Assembly: GCA_963855995.1 (NCBI GenBank)
Contig: OY979723.1
Span: forward strand, 8,623,013-8,687,012
DNA: 64,000 nucleotides
Direction of reading: 5' to 3'
Origin: Muricea muricata
Taxonomy: Eukaryota; Cnidaria; Anthozoa; Malacalcyonacea; Plexauridae
The notes below the pieces were generated by a model that was given only the letters and a program-made list of their open reading frames with translations, made no database searches and was not told where the DNA came from. Shown here piece after piece: positions 24,801-33,528 of this stretch. Both the position numbers and the translations under genes were made by a program. Each line of letters begins with the position of its first letter. Position 1 is the stretch's first letter.

Positions 24801-26438
24801 TTAAAATCGGCGGCTGGTATTGGTTTTTTTCCTTCAAAGTTTAAGATTTTAAATTATTTTATCTAAAGTCTTGAAATTTTCACATCAAATACAACTTCTT
24901 AAAAGCCTTCATTTGATATACGGCTCAATTTTTTAAGTTAAACATTCCCACTCAAAGTCAGAGAAGCTGAATCAAATTGCATCCAATTGCACAAAATTTT
25001 TTGCCCTCCCTGCTTTTTTTATGCAAAAAAATATCTGACCCCCTGTCGGACCACAACGCCCCCCTCCACCTCCCGTGTAATTAATGACCGCCCCCGTATC
25101 CTCTTTCTCAGGTACGTAATCTTGACGACCTTCACGATTGTCACGCAGACTACCTCAACAAATCATTATTCCGGGCTCTACTCAACAAGAAAGCGGCGCC
25201 GGTCTTGAAGATAATCACAGATCTCTTCACGAAAGTTTTGAAATTCCACACCCAACTCGTGTCATCGTCCTGGTCGGTGGATCCAACCTCAGGCCTGGTT
25301 ATACATCCAGGATTCTCCTTGCTAAGAACCACCTACGAGTCGTTTAAAGATAGCACTTGCTTTCTCCTAACAGGTAAACCAACTCGTTCTGTTATTATTG
25401 TTATTGTTACTAGTTCCAACTATGCTCGTCGTCTAAACAAGAGTAGTCTGAGCAGGGCACACAAACCAGGGTTCCAAAAAAGCCACGGGCACGGAGTTTT
25501 GCCCACAAACAAGGTTTGCAAAATGGGAGGTCAGTAAGGAAGGTTTCATATCAATGCACAACATAATGTACTGTAGGTAAACACTAACATAACAATGAGA
25601 TGTTCGGTAGATCATCTGTTCTAGAAATAATGCCTTCTTTCTGAAGACATTACTGATCAAGTTTCATTCCCATCTTCGATTTGGAAAGTCCAACATTTTG
25701 AGGATGCATGATTAGCGAACTTTGAAAATTTTGCCCAGAGAAAGGTTGAACGCTCTTTGCAACTCTGCTCCGGCTTTAAATGGATAACACTGGCTACAAA
25801 TACCAGTTGCCTTAACAGTTGAATTGGTAGAGCGGCGGTCTAGATACCCGAAGATGCGAGTGCATGTAAAATCCCGCTCGAGACAACGAATTTTTGTTGT
25901 TCTCTGCAGTATCAGACTACTATTAATCTAGTTTTTTATATCTTGGAGGAAGGTTCTGAAATAGAATTGAAAGACTGCGCGGCCTGAAAGACCAGCTTTA
26001 AGTCGTCACGAAAATATTTCGTGCAGTTAGATTGGATAAGACTCGCTACCAGCGGCGGTCTAGAAACCCGTGCTAGATATATACGAGTACAAAATCCCGC
26101 TCGAGACAACGAGTTTTTCGTTGTTCTCTGCAGTATCAGATTAACATGAGTCCAGTTTTTTATATCTCTGAGAGTGGTTTTGAAATTAGCACTCTTGTCA
26201 ACCTTAACATAACACGCAAATCACACAATTTTATTGCCTTCAGGAAGGTCCATGAAGACATTGAATGGTTGACGTGTAAGTCTCAACGCAATATTAATTT
26301 TCTCGTTCTGTAGTTATCACGAAACTCGTGAATCGTGGCTATCAGCCTCACCTGGAAGAGTTACTACTGCGATTGAATTTCAATTCGTATTACGATAAAA
26401 ACATATCCAATCCAAAATCGCCAACGTTTGAAGTGTGA
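804..26438 (+). CDS. TUBGCP6: Gamma-tubulin complex component 6 (30-exon gene)
   Basis: GCP6 is a subunit of the gamma-tubulin ring complex, which nucleates microtubules at centrosomes and on other microtubules. I recognise it by matches to the GCP6 family along its whole length: a basic N-terminus, the phrase YLTEAGPEIIN, LMVLIGVPSETF, AEIGTNYFRL, a GRIP2 segment with MEDGEF, LRYK, WPVNIIITENC, HEMSHFV, and the end KLVNRGYQPHL. Thirty exons with GT-AG borders join without breaking the frame (4,788 nt, 1,595 aa), somewhat shorter than the roughly 1,800 aa of human GCP6. The start is the first in-frame ATG of exon 1. The exon 1 donor is uncertain (after 1110 or after 1114), and a small exon could be missed between exons 14 and 15. 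No disabling change is seen. Exon lists are in the sub-features. Confidence 0.95.
1771..2277. repeat. Foldback element, arms about 175 bp
   Basis: The arm 1771-1945 is the near-perfect inverse of 2103-2277, starting TTAAAGTGCTTATGAAACG and ending GCATAAGCACTTTAA-like. The loop is about 157 bp. The arm contains GAATATCTCGAAAAGTAAGG and CATTATGCAGTATGACGTCA. Related text recurs near 22790, 23135, 23400, 29945, 46090, 46715, 53790 and 53900, so this is one member of a dispersed family. It lies in TUBGCP6 intron 1. Confidence 0.8.
2281..2370 (+). pseudogene. Degenerate partial copy of the 5' end of TUBGCP6 exon 2
   Basis: The stretch TTTGTAGATTTTAGCTCGATAAG with following ATCTTTGTTATATACA resembles the acceptor and first 35 nt of exon 2 at about 2460-2510, and the upstream text (AGAGATGA, ATATTTCA) also matches. 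It is a local tandem duplication across the intron 1 acceptor. The copy has lost the rest of the exon. Confidence 0.5.
4381..4940. repeat. Foldback element in TUBGCP6 intron 3
   Basis: The stretch 4381-4530 is an imperfect inverse of 4803-4940. Shared blocks include ATTGAAATCGCGGTACCTTT with GGTACCGCGATTTCAATC, and ATAAAACATATGAAG with its inverse. The text just upstream, GATATTGAACTCGCAAGAG, recurs near 11765 and 15090. No coding capacity is recognised. Confidence 0.65.
5130..5370. mobile_element. MITE-like element with GGGGCCGGTTGT end
   Basis: The left end GGGGCCGGTTGTTCGAAGCC and inner CCGTTTACCTTAAACGG are answered on the right by ACCGTTTACGCTAAACGG and AAGCGGCTCC. It abuts a related element at 5374-5616. 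It is a non-autonomous inverted-repeat element in TUBGCP6 intron 3. Confidence 0.55.
5374..5616. mobile_element. MITE-like element, TIR GGGGTCAGTTGTGTAAAAGG
   Basis: The left end GGGGTCAGTTGTGTAAAAGG with GCGTTTAGCTTAAAC is the inverse of the right end GCTAAACGCCTTTTATACAACTGGCCCC. The terminal inverted repeat is roughly 35 bp. There is no transposase. Confidence 0.7.
5630..6065. repeat. Palindromic repeat rich in ACAAGTTTGTTACAAG
   Basis: The element contains many inverted and direct copies of CTTGTTACAAG- and AACAGCTTGTTCCAAAC-type words, with ends such as TTTACACGC and TTTACGTGGTG. Similar text occurs at about 17486-18065, and a CAACTTGATGCAAG-type cousin at 8150-8405 and 32575-32790. It occupies most of TUBGCP6 intron 3 before exon 4. 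Confidence 0.5.
7643..7880. mobile_element. Foldback MITE, ends GACCATTCCCC / GGGGAATGGTC
   Basis: The arms start GACCATTCCCC and CAAACTTTTGAATTCG and are inverted at the right end (AAAGTTTGCC, GGGGAATGGTCC). The inner arms contain CAGTTGGAAAGAGCATCCTAAATTT and its inverse. A longer relative is at 37603-37984 and a related core at 31233-31478. It lies in TUBGCP6 intron 5, just before microexon 6. Confidence 0.75.
8150..8405. repeat. Repeat with CAACTTGATGCAAG words
   Basis: Variants of GCAAGTT, CAACTTGATG and CATCAAGCTTG recur in both orientations. The opening CGTTCGCATCGCTTG and GGCTTGATGCAAG match 32582-32640 closely, so the two are copies of one element. Confidence 0.5.
8951..9035 (+). 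pseudogene. Degenerate partial copy of TUBGCP6 exon 8
   Basis: Directly after the exon 8 donor, the text GAGACAGTTTG, GCTCTCATTTTAGTTCCATC and ACAAACCTGTCAATTT repeats the end of exon 8 (about 8893-8945) in the same order and orientation. It would read RDSLLALILVPSQTCQF against RDSLMVLIGVPSETFQL. It is a tandem partial exon duplication that does not fit the spliced frame and is read as intron. Confidence 0.6.
10395..10600. repeat. Imperfect TCATCAACTC-type minisatellite
   Basis: TUBGCP6 intron 11 holds repeated, imperfect TCTCATCAACTC / CTCACTAACTC units. It is non-coding low-complexity sequence. Confidence 0.6.
11045..11390. mobile_element. Inverted-repeat element in TUBGCP6 intron 13
   Basis: The left end AGATATCTCATATACACTAG is answered at the right by CTAGTGTATATGAGATATCT, followed by conserved inner text. 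This gives terminal inverted repeats of at least 20 bp around about 345 bp. Confidence 0.7.
12690..12905. mobile_element. MITE-like element with GGTAATAAACG ends
   Basis: Between two GGTAATAAACG motifs are ATAAATTAACTCAACTTT, AAAACACCT and TTTTCGGTGTTTTATACGCC. The same element is at about 39180-39345, in the last intron of the second four-TM gene. Confidence 0.55.
13090..13250. mobile_element. Retroelement 3'-end-like repeat
   Basis: The text CGACGAAGAACCTTCGCTCG and ACGTCGAATTTTGC, then GGAACCAATACC, CTACTACCTACACT and GCAACGTTAG, is shared with about 61900-62040 (GATGAAAGGGCTTTCGCTC, ACGTCGAATGTCAC, CACTACCTACACT). I read these as two copies of one retroelement end, possibly Penelope-like; the class is an inference. 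Confidence 0.4.
13514..15493 (+). other. TUBGCP6: TUBGCP6 exons 15-18: coiled-coil region
   Basis: Exons: 15 (13514-13636), 16 (13726-13807), 17 (14512-14600), 18 (15378-15493). The encoded segment, about residues 637-773, is rich in Glu, Lys, Arg and Gln with heptad-like spacing (for example KEEEQRKQEELVTSERQK), as expected for the coiled coil that follows GRIP1 in GCP6. Exon 15 starts with IPRMAVVYSLSSLQ, matching the GCP6 segment that joins GRIP1 to the coiled coil. The family usually has a few more residues just before this, so a tiny exon may be missing from the intron 11979-13513. Confidence 0.85.
14634..14873. mobile_element. MITE-like element with TTCCCAGAGCC / GGCCCTGGGAA ends
   Basis: The left arm (ATTCCCAGAGCCTCCGTGGTGG, GGCCCTGGCAAAGGCTGGTTG) is inverted on the right (CAACCACCCTTTGCCAGGGCC, GTCCACCACATG, GGCCCTGGGAACG). 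The inner AAATTTTCCAATATA is also inverted. It lies in TUBGCP6 intron 17, just after exon 17. Confidence 0.75.
16191..17389 (+). other. TUBGCP6: TUBGCP6 exon 19: large exon with nine short motif repeats
   Basis: This 1,199-nt exon encodes about 400 residues. It begins with the end of the coiled coil and continues into a Ser/Thr/Gly-rich, probably disordered linker. The linker holds nine copies of a motif close to S-T-[VIA]-Q-[DNHK]-[LIH]-[MIL]-Y, near 16468, 16555, 16668, 16819, 16909, 17011, 17101, 17254 and 17341. The eighth copy is divergent (SVMKGILY). Several copies are followed by an acidic, serine-rich SSEE-like patch. Human GCP6 has repeats at the same place that are reported PLK4 substrates, but with a different sequence. 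The exon ends in GAAG before GTATTG and joins exon 20 in phase. Confidence 0.85.
17486..18065. repeat. Repeat related to 5630-6065
   Basis: The words CAAGTTATCAACAAGTTAAG, AGCAACTTGTAAG, ACCTTGTTTCGTCAACCTTG and GAACTTGTAAACAGACTCG resemble those of the repeat in intron 3. It fills most of intron 19. No gene is recognised. Confidence 0.4.
19818..20038. mobile_element. Inverted-repeat element with GCGTTCACACTG
   Basis: Left-side words TGCGTTCACACTGCAACG and GACCTAAATTTCGCA are answered by AGACCTAAATTTCTCTAGTG and TGTGAACGGGTGTT. Internally, GGCCAGCTAAAACAGCTGGCC is a palindrome. It lies in TUBGCP6 intron 21. Confidence 0.5.
20068..20287. mobile_element. MITE-like element, TIR TAGGCTACGTGCACACGG
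   Basis: The left TTAGGCTACGTGCACACGG with GTCGTTTCTGAGCGTTTTC is the inverse of the right GAAAACGCTCGGAAACGAC with CTCGTGCGCACATAGCCTTA. The terminal inverted repeat is nearly 40 bp. It lies in TUBGCP6 intron 21. Confidence 0.75.
22020..22206. mobile_element. Inverted-repeat element TTAGTATAATCACGTAGGTG
   Basis: The left TTAGTATAATCACGTAGGTG and AAAAATGA is inverted on the right as TCATTTTTCACCTACG and TATCATTATACTAA. It lies in TUBGCP6 intron 24, between two short exons. Confidence 0.7.
23206..23358. repeat. Inverted repeat containing a CTGATGA...GAAA motif
   Basis: The left arm TTTTGTGGAAACATCGCGTAA and ATCGCAAAGCTTTCGATC is inverted on the right as GATCGAAAGCTTTGCGAT and TGGTGTTTCCACAAAA. 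The text between the arms includes CTGATGA at 23283. It lies in TUBGCP6 intron 26, downstream of a partial copy of the GAATATCTCGA repeat. Confidence 0.7.
23697..23945. mobile_element. MITE-like element rich in AACATTGTTGA words
   Basis: The left end TACACAGCCAAAAACAAACAG and GCCTGTTCTAGC is inverted at the right (CCAGAACAGG, TTCGTTTTTTTCTGTGTA). The inner half is AACAATGTTTTGCTGCCCACATTG and its inverse. It lies in TUBGCP6 intron 27. Confidence 0.7.
24270..24945. repeat. Inverted repeat in TUBGCP6 intron 28
   Basis: The arm AAAGATTGAGCTGTATATCAA at about 24272 is the approximate inverse of TTTGATATACGGCTCAATTTT near 24912. Flanking words (AAATTCAAGACTTGAGG against TCTTGAAATTTTC) extend it. 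The interior shows no gene. Confidence 0.5.
25795..26150. mobile_element. Two tRNA-derived SINE-like copies
   Basis: At 25800-25905, TTGAATTGGTAGAGCGGCGG resembles a tRNA D-arm/A box, followed by TCTAGATACCCG, GATGCGAGTGCATG and AAAATCCCGCTCGAGACAACGA, which resembles a B box. A second copy without the A-box half is at 26052-26150. Both are followed by TTTTTGTTGTTCTCTGCAGTATCAGA. They lie in the last intron of TUBGCP6. Confidence 0.5.
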
Positions 26439-28191
26439 AAATATGTACATATATTTGCCTTGGTACCACAATTTACTGGGGAAAATGTCAAAACTAGGGC
26501 TAACTAAAAAGAATTTCTGTCTTCCATACTATATAAATAGTGTGGTGTACTGTCTGGAGACTGTATTACATTTACAGGCTAAGTGTTCATTAACATAGTA
26601 TATAAATTCAAATGAATTTGTAAGTAAGAAATATAAATCTTTTCCGTGTTGATTTACGGTTATATCAACATGAGTGGAAATTGGAAAAACGAGAAATTGT
26701 GTGGAAACACGACGCTCGAAGGGCGGAGTGTTTTCACCCAATTTCGAGTTTTTCCAATTTCCACGATATATAGAGGATATTACACGGTTGCGAGAAGATA
26801 TGGATTTTATGTTCGAGTGGCAAGAACAATATCTCACGCCCCACCCCCAACCGCTGTCTCTTGTATACATAGGATGGCGTATATTCAAATGAGCATTTGA
26901 ATATACTAGTTTCTAAGCAGGTGCTAACTCTCCCCCCCCCCCAATGCATAAGATAGCCTATTCAAATAATCTTTTGAATTTCCCGTTTCTGAGCAGCTGC
27001 TATCATATTTTTATGTTACGTCTTGGTAATTCATGCATGAATATTTAGGATGTCAGGCAGAAATCCAGTTTCTAATTCCACCATATCGAAGCGTATTTAA
27101 TTTAAAATTGTGTATAGCGATCTTGAACAAAAGCTTCGTGGTTTCCAGAAGGTTTCTTGCTCAATTATTTTTTATAAACTGTACTGTAAACAGATTGTAA
27201 TTAATTATTGATGTGGTTTTGGGCGAGATCAGATAAAAAATATTAGACCTTTATTGACCTCAAATGCAGAAAAATAATTTTACGTGATATTTTAATGGCT
27301 GGACATTTTTCCTAAACCAAACAAATTTCGTGTAACATCGCGATCTCTAACAAGGGTCTATACTACTGTGATAAAGGTTTAAGAAATGTACGGGGAAAAA
27401 TACTCCAAATGATAATGTCATCTTGCGTGAAAACTCAAGATGATTTAATGATTTAATGAGATTCGGCTACTATTACATGAATAAAAAGCCAGGGAATACG
27501 CCACAGGTTTCCCCAACTACGGCGACCCCATAAATAACAGTACAATACAAATAACAATTACATTATAAAAAACATTAACTAATAAAGAATGTGTCAATGT
27601 TACAAGACAGCTAACAACAGTTGATAACCTCATTAAGGGACCTAGCCCTTCTACACTTTATACACTTCATTCAATAGACCAAGACCCAAGTTATAGTGGT
27701 GATATCTCCACTCTGTTTCTGGGTCAGTGTCGAATAGAGTCGAAATATCACATTATAATTTGTGTCTTGTTCTTCGTTTTAAAAAATCACATCACCAGCA
27801 GAATGACACAAATGATAGGGAAACACCGACGAACCGGACACAATACCACTTTTCACCATTTTATCCAAGCCAACACTCAAATCTTTTACGCTCTCAAACA
27901 CGTGCAACAATTCTAAGCTTCAGGTTTCCCTCGAGCCTTATATATTAAATACAAAAATCAAGTACTAGATAACGGCTGAAAGCATCGAAAGAACTCGCAT
28001 TGTTTGTAAATAGTATAGGATGTGTCGGTGTTGCATTTCTATAACGCGTCGTCTCTTCCAGTTTCTTTGCTTATAGTATAATAGCAAGCTTGTAAGTAGT
28101 TCATTGAAAATGAGGTGTGAAGAAATTGTAAGGTTATTATACTTTGCCACGATAAGCGTTACCGGCTTAGCCTAAAAAAGTTTCTCAAACG
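26439..28191. other. Intergenic region between TUBGCP6 and the first four-TM gene
   Basis: I find no gene here. An inverted repeat lies at 26671-26764 (GTGGAAATTGGAAAAACGAG and its inverse). The following GATATGGATTTTATGTTCGAG with TGGCAAGAACAATATCTCAC is a half-copy of the palindrome at 46560-46675. The rest (27000-28190) is AT-rich with no feature I can support; the 3'UTR of TUBGCP6 must be in its first part, but no polyadenylation site could be fixed. Confidence 0.5.
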
Positions 28192-28243
28192 TGACTTGTG
28201 GGCTATAATATAACACATGACTTGTGGGCTATAATATAACACA
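28192..28243. repeat. Two tandem copies of a 26-bp unit
   Basis: GACTTGTGGGCTATAATATAACACA(T/C) occurs twice head to tail, about 120 bp upstream of the first four-TM start codon. Copy 2 of the gene has a related GTGACTTCTGGGCTT at about 34876. Each unit contains TATAATATAA. Confidence 0.85.
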
Positions 28244-28255
28244 CGAGTACTTTGC

Positions 28256-28365
28256 ATATCGAATTTCGGCGCTGCATTTAATGCGTTAGCGCTTCGCCTA
28301 CGTTCGGTCGAGTAGATCATCGCCTGTTCCAGCCTCCAGCACAATTTCTCTGCGTTCGATCAAAG
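28256..28365 (+). promoter_or_regulatory. Conserved block upstream of four-TM gene 1
   Basis: TATCGAATTTCGGCGC opens the block, and the last 33 bp before the ATG (CAGCACAATTTCTCTGCG, TTCGATCAAAG) match the corresponding position in genes 2 and 3 almost exactly. Retention in all three copies while introns diverged points to promoter or 5'UTR function. Confidence 0.55.
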
Positions 28366-31300
28366 ATGCGTTTAAGACTATTAATTCCTCGCCACAAGGT
28401 ATCGCGTTTGATTTTGCCATGCGGACTCATGCTTGCCGGCATGACCATTTTTCTTTGTGGTTTGGTGCGAACGTATCATATTGATAAAGCGATGACCCAG
28501 ACTCCGACTGAAGAATACATGTTGAAGACGCTGAATGAGTACTTTCAATGGTGGATTGGTCTTCCGGTAAGATTTATAGCATATAGTACTGTTTGCGAAT
28601 CACTAGAATTGCCACAAGTCCCTCGTTCATTGTACGCAGCAAAAATTTGTGCTTGAGAAATGAGGTAGCCGGCGACGTGTGTAACTTGAAATCTTAAGTA
28701 TTCTAGTACGAAAAACAGTTAATGATGAGATCAAAACCATGACCGTAAACTTAGCGAGCTGGTAAAATTACATTCTATGCGGTTTAATAGCACGCACACA
28801 AAGCGATATAATTGTGCACAAATCGTACCTATAATTTTGTTTATGAAATTTGCATCAATGTCGGTGTATTGCTCCCAATTACTGTGTGTGTTCTTTCCAT
28901 TGGTCTAGCTCAACAAGCTCAAAAGATATATCCACTTGTAGTAAAGTGCTTTGACACTGTATGTACATGTTTGACTTGTGTCTGCGTACACTACGTGAAA
29001 TTTATTGGATCGTATGCTTCCTGAAATAAACAAAAATTTTCTGAATGCCAAGGGACAATAGTGTATAGAGTTTCGTGTGATAGTTTATTGCAAGACATTT
29101 CATTTAAGAACAACATGTGTCATCGGTAATTTGATACGATATGCACGCGTCAAGCATTTTGAACAAGGCAATGATGACAGTCAACTCTCCTCTGCAGAAA
29201 GACTCAACCCTATTCCGTGCACTCTGCTAATATAAAGAAGGTATTTTTTTACCAAAAATATCTTAGGTTTAAAACCTGAACCAAAAGTCTCCAAAATATA
29301 CGTTGAAAAAGCATTTAGTTACAATATACCAGAATTAAAGCTTCACATCGAAGCTTCATGTGCATTTTTTAGCAGGCGTTTTGTCACGTTAGAACAGCTA
29401 TTCTACTGAAGATGACTAGTATTACATGTCGAAACGTTTAGAATAAAAAAATGTTGACAATTTACGGAGTATCAATAGTTTTGTGTTTTATTAAAACACA
29501 CATATTTATTGAACCAAAAATATATTTAGCATCAATTACTGCGCTACCCATATAGGCTAAATAACGCTCCCCAGTGAATCCACTATACGAGAGTTACAAG
29601 GAGCAATACCTAGAAATGTTGCAAATTAACTTTCCAAATACAAAGTTTCAAATCTAATCAAACAATCTGTATTTTTCTGTAGTTGATGGGCTGTTCAATT
29701 TTCGCAATATGTGCCGTGATTTTTGATAAACCGTTACTCGTAAGTACTTTTTTGCTAACACGATGTTGTAAGTTTCTTGTAAGTTGTTTTTATCATCGGA
29801 TATTATCAGACGTGACTGTCGTAACATGAGACACGATCTACATTATAAAGCGCTGGTTTTATGAGCAGTGTGACTATATATAACTATCTTGAAAATCAAA
29901 AGCATGCAATATTATGTCAAACATTGTGTTATTTGCATATCCAATAAAGCTGAATATCTTGACAAGGAACGGAGTCATAAAAATTCTACGAATGATTAAG
30001 TTATATTAATATTTGTGATTTCAAGAGCTTTGCAGTGCAACAAAGCAGAGTTGCAAAAAAGCCACGGGCGTGCGGGTATCACCCGTGAGGAAGGTTTGCA
30101 AAATGGGCAGTCAGTGAGGAAGGTTTCATGTCAACACGCTACATAATGTATCTTAGACGCTAACATAACAAAAAATTAAAAGATGATGATCTATTCCAGA
30201 AATCATGCATTTTTTCTGAAAAAAAAAGAGAAGAAGGTCATTTTGAGGAAGGTTTGCTGTTTGCAAACTTTGAAATTTTTGCCCGGAGGAAGGTTGAACG
30301 CTTTTTGCAACTCTGCAACCAAGAAAGTGCTGGACAAATTGTCTTTTTTTATAGGGCACAATTTATAGGAGCGAAAATTACGTGACAATCAACGATATTT
30401 CTTGTCCAGTTTGCTTGCGCGAATGAGGCTGAAGTGTTATTTTTTCATCTTCTTTGCAGTTCAAAATTGCCGTGTTTACGTTAGGTGCATCTTTTGTCTT
30501 ATTGCTGTTTGCTTTCGCATTCGATGCGGGAGAATTATCGTGGACTTCACGATACGTGAACTACTTCAGGTTTTTGGAAAAAGAAGGTTTCGAGTGCAAG
30601 ACAAAATCTCGTGAATATGAGCACAAGAATCACACGTACACCTACCGGGAGTGTTCATGCATGAAGGGTGCAAAATTTGGTAAGTGCATTGGCATACGTC
30701 TCAACTTTGCAAAGAAGTTAAGAGTGAGAATGGGTAACAGAGAATTTGGTATCCATCAAAGTTAAAATATGACAAATAAAACGTTGGTTATAGGGTTTGG
30801 GTTGGGGTTAGGGCTTGGATTAAGATTTATATTCGCCATACTAAGAACACGGAATTAATACCGAGAATTTTGGGGTAATATTTCGAATCTATTTCAAGAT
30901 TTAACAAAATTACAAATAAATCCTGTGAGCAGTCATGAAGAAAATTGCTTAACTGGAAGTGCGTTCATACAAGTCCAGTTGGATTTTGACCGGCGTAAAC
31001 GTGTTTGTTAATGGACAATTTGCATTAGAGAGGTTCAGATTTGACTACCGCTACCTTAATCAATCTTTCAGCCAATCAGACGAGCTTGGTCTACCCAACT
31101 GACCAATCAGATTGCTTAAAAATCGGGATAAGGTATTAGCAGTGGTGGTAGTGGAAATCAAATCTGAACCTCTCTATTATAGACTAAAGGTCGAACTGGG
31201 CAGGAAGAACGGTATCTTTTGCTACGTCTTAAGATTAGAAAAATTGCAAAGTTTGCTGGCGAAATCGGTTGTAAAATACGGAAAATATAGCCCTGCGAAG

Positions 31301-32417
31301 TTTGCAAATTTTGTATATATTTGTTGCACGCGCGGACAAAGCTACCATTTTTGAGCTGAGATTGCCGCAAAAATGCTAACTTTTCCCGCGTAATACAAAT
31401 ATATACAAAACTTCGCAGCGCTATATTTTCCGTATTTAACACCATTTCGCTACAAAACTTTGCAATTCTACTAATCTTGTAAGATCTTCTTTCTAGCTGT
31501 TGTAAAGGATTTTGTTCTTCTTACCTAGATCGAGTGTTAGTTTATAATGAAAATTTGCACATCATGTTTCTTTAATTAATGAGAATTCTTACTCTGCTGT
31601 TACGTCATGGGTGTGTTTTTGATTATCCAAGATGGCGAGTGTCCGGTGTCTTTGTCCTTTTTCGTCCTTCAATATTCAGAAACTAAGCATTCTCTCAAAA
31701 ATTTAACAACGAATATTATGATTACTTAACCAGTTCTTTTCGATACAGACAAAGTAAAACCCTATTGCTATATCCCTTTGGTGCAAACAAGTTTGAATAA
31801 AAATAGGAATTCTGTCTCTATCATTGTTCAATCATGTTTCCATCGAGAGCAAGTGCTTCATTTTAGCAGAAATTGAATTATTTCTTGTTCTCAGATCTTG
31901 GATTTTATGTTCTGAGCTCATGTGAAGTGTTATTTGCCCACTACTACATGTACGTCATCATGTCATTTGCGCTATCTTGTGCCCTTGGATTCACCGTGTT
32001 TACATTGTTTTCCTTCGTTCTGATTCTCAAGAGGATTTCTCAGGTAAGGGACATGTTTAGATCACAGGTTGCCCGATAATTCATAGCTTTTACTTCATGA
32101 AGTATAAGATGTTGTCTGCTAAACCGCTGACGTAACAACGCAGGCATATTACGTCAGCGGTTAGTAGAAAACATCTTATACTTCATGAAGTAAAAGCTAG
32201 GAATTATCGGGCAACTGTGGTTTAGATGAATCTGGATTAATCATGACCATCCTGGTCGTCACTGATATTATCTTGTCGCTATCATTGTCCTACGGGCACC
32301 ATCGTTACATAACACTGCTTTCTTGACGTTTAGATAACCACAGCGCTGCATTTAGATGAAAAACCACTGAGTGAAGACTTCGGCAACCTTCATGGAGATT
32401 TGTATGTTGAACCGTAG
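28366..32417 (+). CDS. Four-transmembrane protein, paralogue 1
   Basis: Five exons: 28366-28566, 29683-29739, 30460-30679, 31895-32043, 32334-32417 (phases 0, 0, 1, 0), giving 236 aa. The protein starts with the basic MRLRLLIPRHKVSRL. TM1 is about residues 17-37, TM2 about 68-86, TM3 about 87-111, then an outside loop of about 45 residues with a CxC pair, another Cys and an NHT glycosylation sequon, and TM4 about 155-185 ending in LILKRISQ. The tail is short and acidic (LDEKPLSEDF). Both ends should be cytoplasmic. It lacks the CCG motif of tetraspanins, and I do not recognise the family. It is the first of three tandem paralogues on the same strand; junctions are all GT-AG. Confidence 0.8.
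31026..31176. mobile_element. MITE-like element, TIR TAGAGAGGTTCAGATTTGA
   Basis: The left TAGAGAGGTTCAGATTTGA is the inverse of the right TCAAATCTGAACCTCTCTA, with a further partial match (CTACCGCTACC against GTGGTGGTAG). The element is about 150 bp and lies in intron 3 of four-TM gene 1. Confidence 0.85.
31233..31478. mobile_element. Foldback element, TTGCAAATTTTGTATA family
   Basis: The left arm (AAATTGCAAAGTTTGCTG, ACGGAAAATATAGC, GAAGTTTGCAAATTTTG) is inverted on the right. The core is shared with 37690-37870 and more loosely with 7640-7880. It lies in intron 3 of four-TM gene 1. Confidence 0.7.
32066..32217. mobile_element. Near-perfect palindromic element CAGGTTGCCCGATAATTC
   Basis: The arm CAGGTTGCCCGATAATTC, AGCTTTTACTTCATGAAG and ATAAGATGTT is answered by AACATCTTATACTTCATGAAG, AAAAGCTAGGAATTATCGGG and CAACTG. 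The centre contains GCTGACGTAA and its inverse. It starts about 20 bp after exon 4 of four-TM gene 1. Confidence 0.8.
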
Positions 32418-33328
32418 ATTAAACTACTTTCCAGAAGCAGTAGGCTACCTTTTGCTTATATCTAATTCACATTTTTGCATGCCTACTTACTGTAAACAAA
32501 AAAAACACAAAAGAAATTAAGCATGACACAAGCAGAAACGTACAAGCTGTTAGCTTGAAGCAATAGGCTGATGTAAGGATGCGTTCGCATCGCTTGTTTC
32601 GGCTTGGAAGTTGTCAGCAGGCTTGATGCAAGCCGATTCTTAAGTCTTTTTATCCACAAGCTTGATACAAGTTGTTTCACTACTTTACATTAAGTCTGCA
32701 ATTATCAAGTTGCTTCAAGTCTGATATTCACAGCTTGCGCTTGTTACAATTCACAACTTAACCCTGGATCAAGTCTGCGACGTTTCTAGCTATACCAAAC
32801 TGTGTAATGTGCCTGATTCATGCCTGCTGACTGTTGTTCTATTGTGTAGTCTTCAGTATACCATCATCTGTTGCGTACTTGATTCTACTGCTAAGATCAC
32901 GTAACATCACAATCTAACGCAAACTAGATAAAAGCAAAATAGCTCTTTTGAAGGAGTCAATTTACTCCTATTTTCGAGTGTAAATACTCACTCAAATAAA
33001 GAGTCTGACTAGTTCCTCTGACCGAGAGTTTATCAACTCTCTAGCACAGTGTACTGTTTAATATTTGCTCATACTTGGCTTTTCTTCGTAGTTGTTGGAC
33101 TCTTCCAAGAGTCTTGCGACTCCTGGAAAGATCTCAGAAAGTCTGCGTAAGTCTCATTTTGACCTCAAATTGGGATCATAGCGATATTTGGGCTAAAACG
33201 ACTCTTTGGTTAAGTAAGAATGACCTTCTTCCTTCCGGAGTCAAAACGACTCTTTTGTGTTAATTCCATTGTCAGACAGTGACGTAGTTCTGTTACTTTG
33301 CTAAGTAAAACCATTATTATTGTACTTT
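32418..33328. repeat. Intergenic repeats after four-TM gene 1
   Basis: The stretch 32575-32790 is a second copy of the GGCTTGATGCAAG repeat at 8150-8405. The stretch 32940-33265 is rich in GACTC / GAGTC words (GGAGTCAATTTACTCC, CAAAACGACTCTTTTG) arranged partly as inverted repeats. No gene is recognised. Confidence 0.45.
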
Positions 33329-33528
33329 GCAGTTGTTTTATGCGTTGTGATTGGTCAGTTGTATGCAGATAAATGCGACTATCTCACAATCTGCAGATAA
33401 CTCAGTTATCTGCTAGCAGTGTGTGATGTTGAGCCTACGGTGCAGATTATTACAGTATGCGGTATTCGTTGGCATCAATGGTTGGCATGGCAACAACATT
33501 TTTTTCTCGATATTTTCTGTTTCATGTT

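Larger units (their letters stand above)
18364..26438 (+). other. TUBGCP6: TUBGCP6 exons 20-30: GRIP2 (gamma-tubulin binding) domain
   Basis: Exons: 20 (18364-18456), 21 (19216-19384), 22 (20377-20518), 23 (21135-21294), 24 (21863-21900), 25 (22229-22285), 26 (22690-22765), 27 (23521-23569), 28 (24111-24210), 29 (25112-25373), 30 (26314-26438, stop TGA). Exon 20 has LPDNFDIM; exons 21-30 encode the C-terminal GRIP2 domain, which in this family binds gamma-tubulin. Diagnostic phrases are FLFMEDGEFSFSL, ELRYK, WPVNIIITENCITKY, HEMSHFVNDVQGYI, HADYLNKSLFRALL and NRGYQPHLEELLLRLNF. Exon 24 is only 38 nt. All junctions keep the frame. Confidence 0.92.

Noticed and set aside
26529..26949. Several overlapping frames of 70-120 codons
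   Set aside because: They cover an inverted repeat and a half-copy of a palindromic element; neither strand has a domain.
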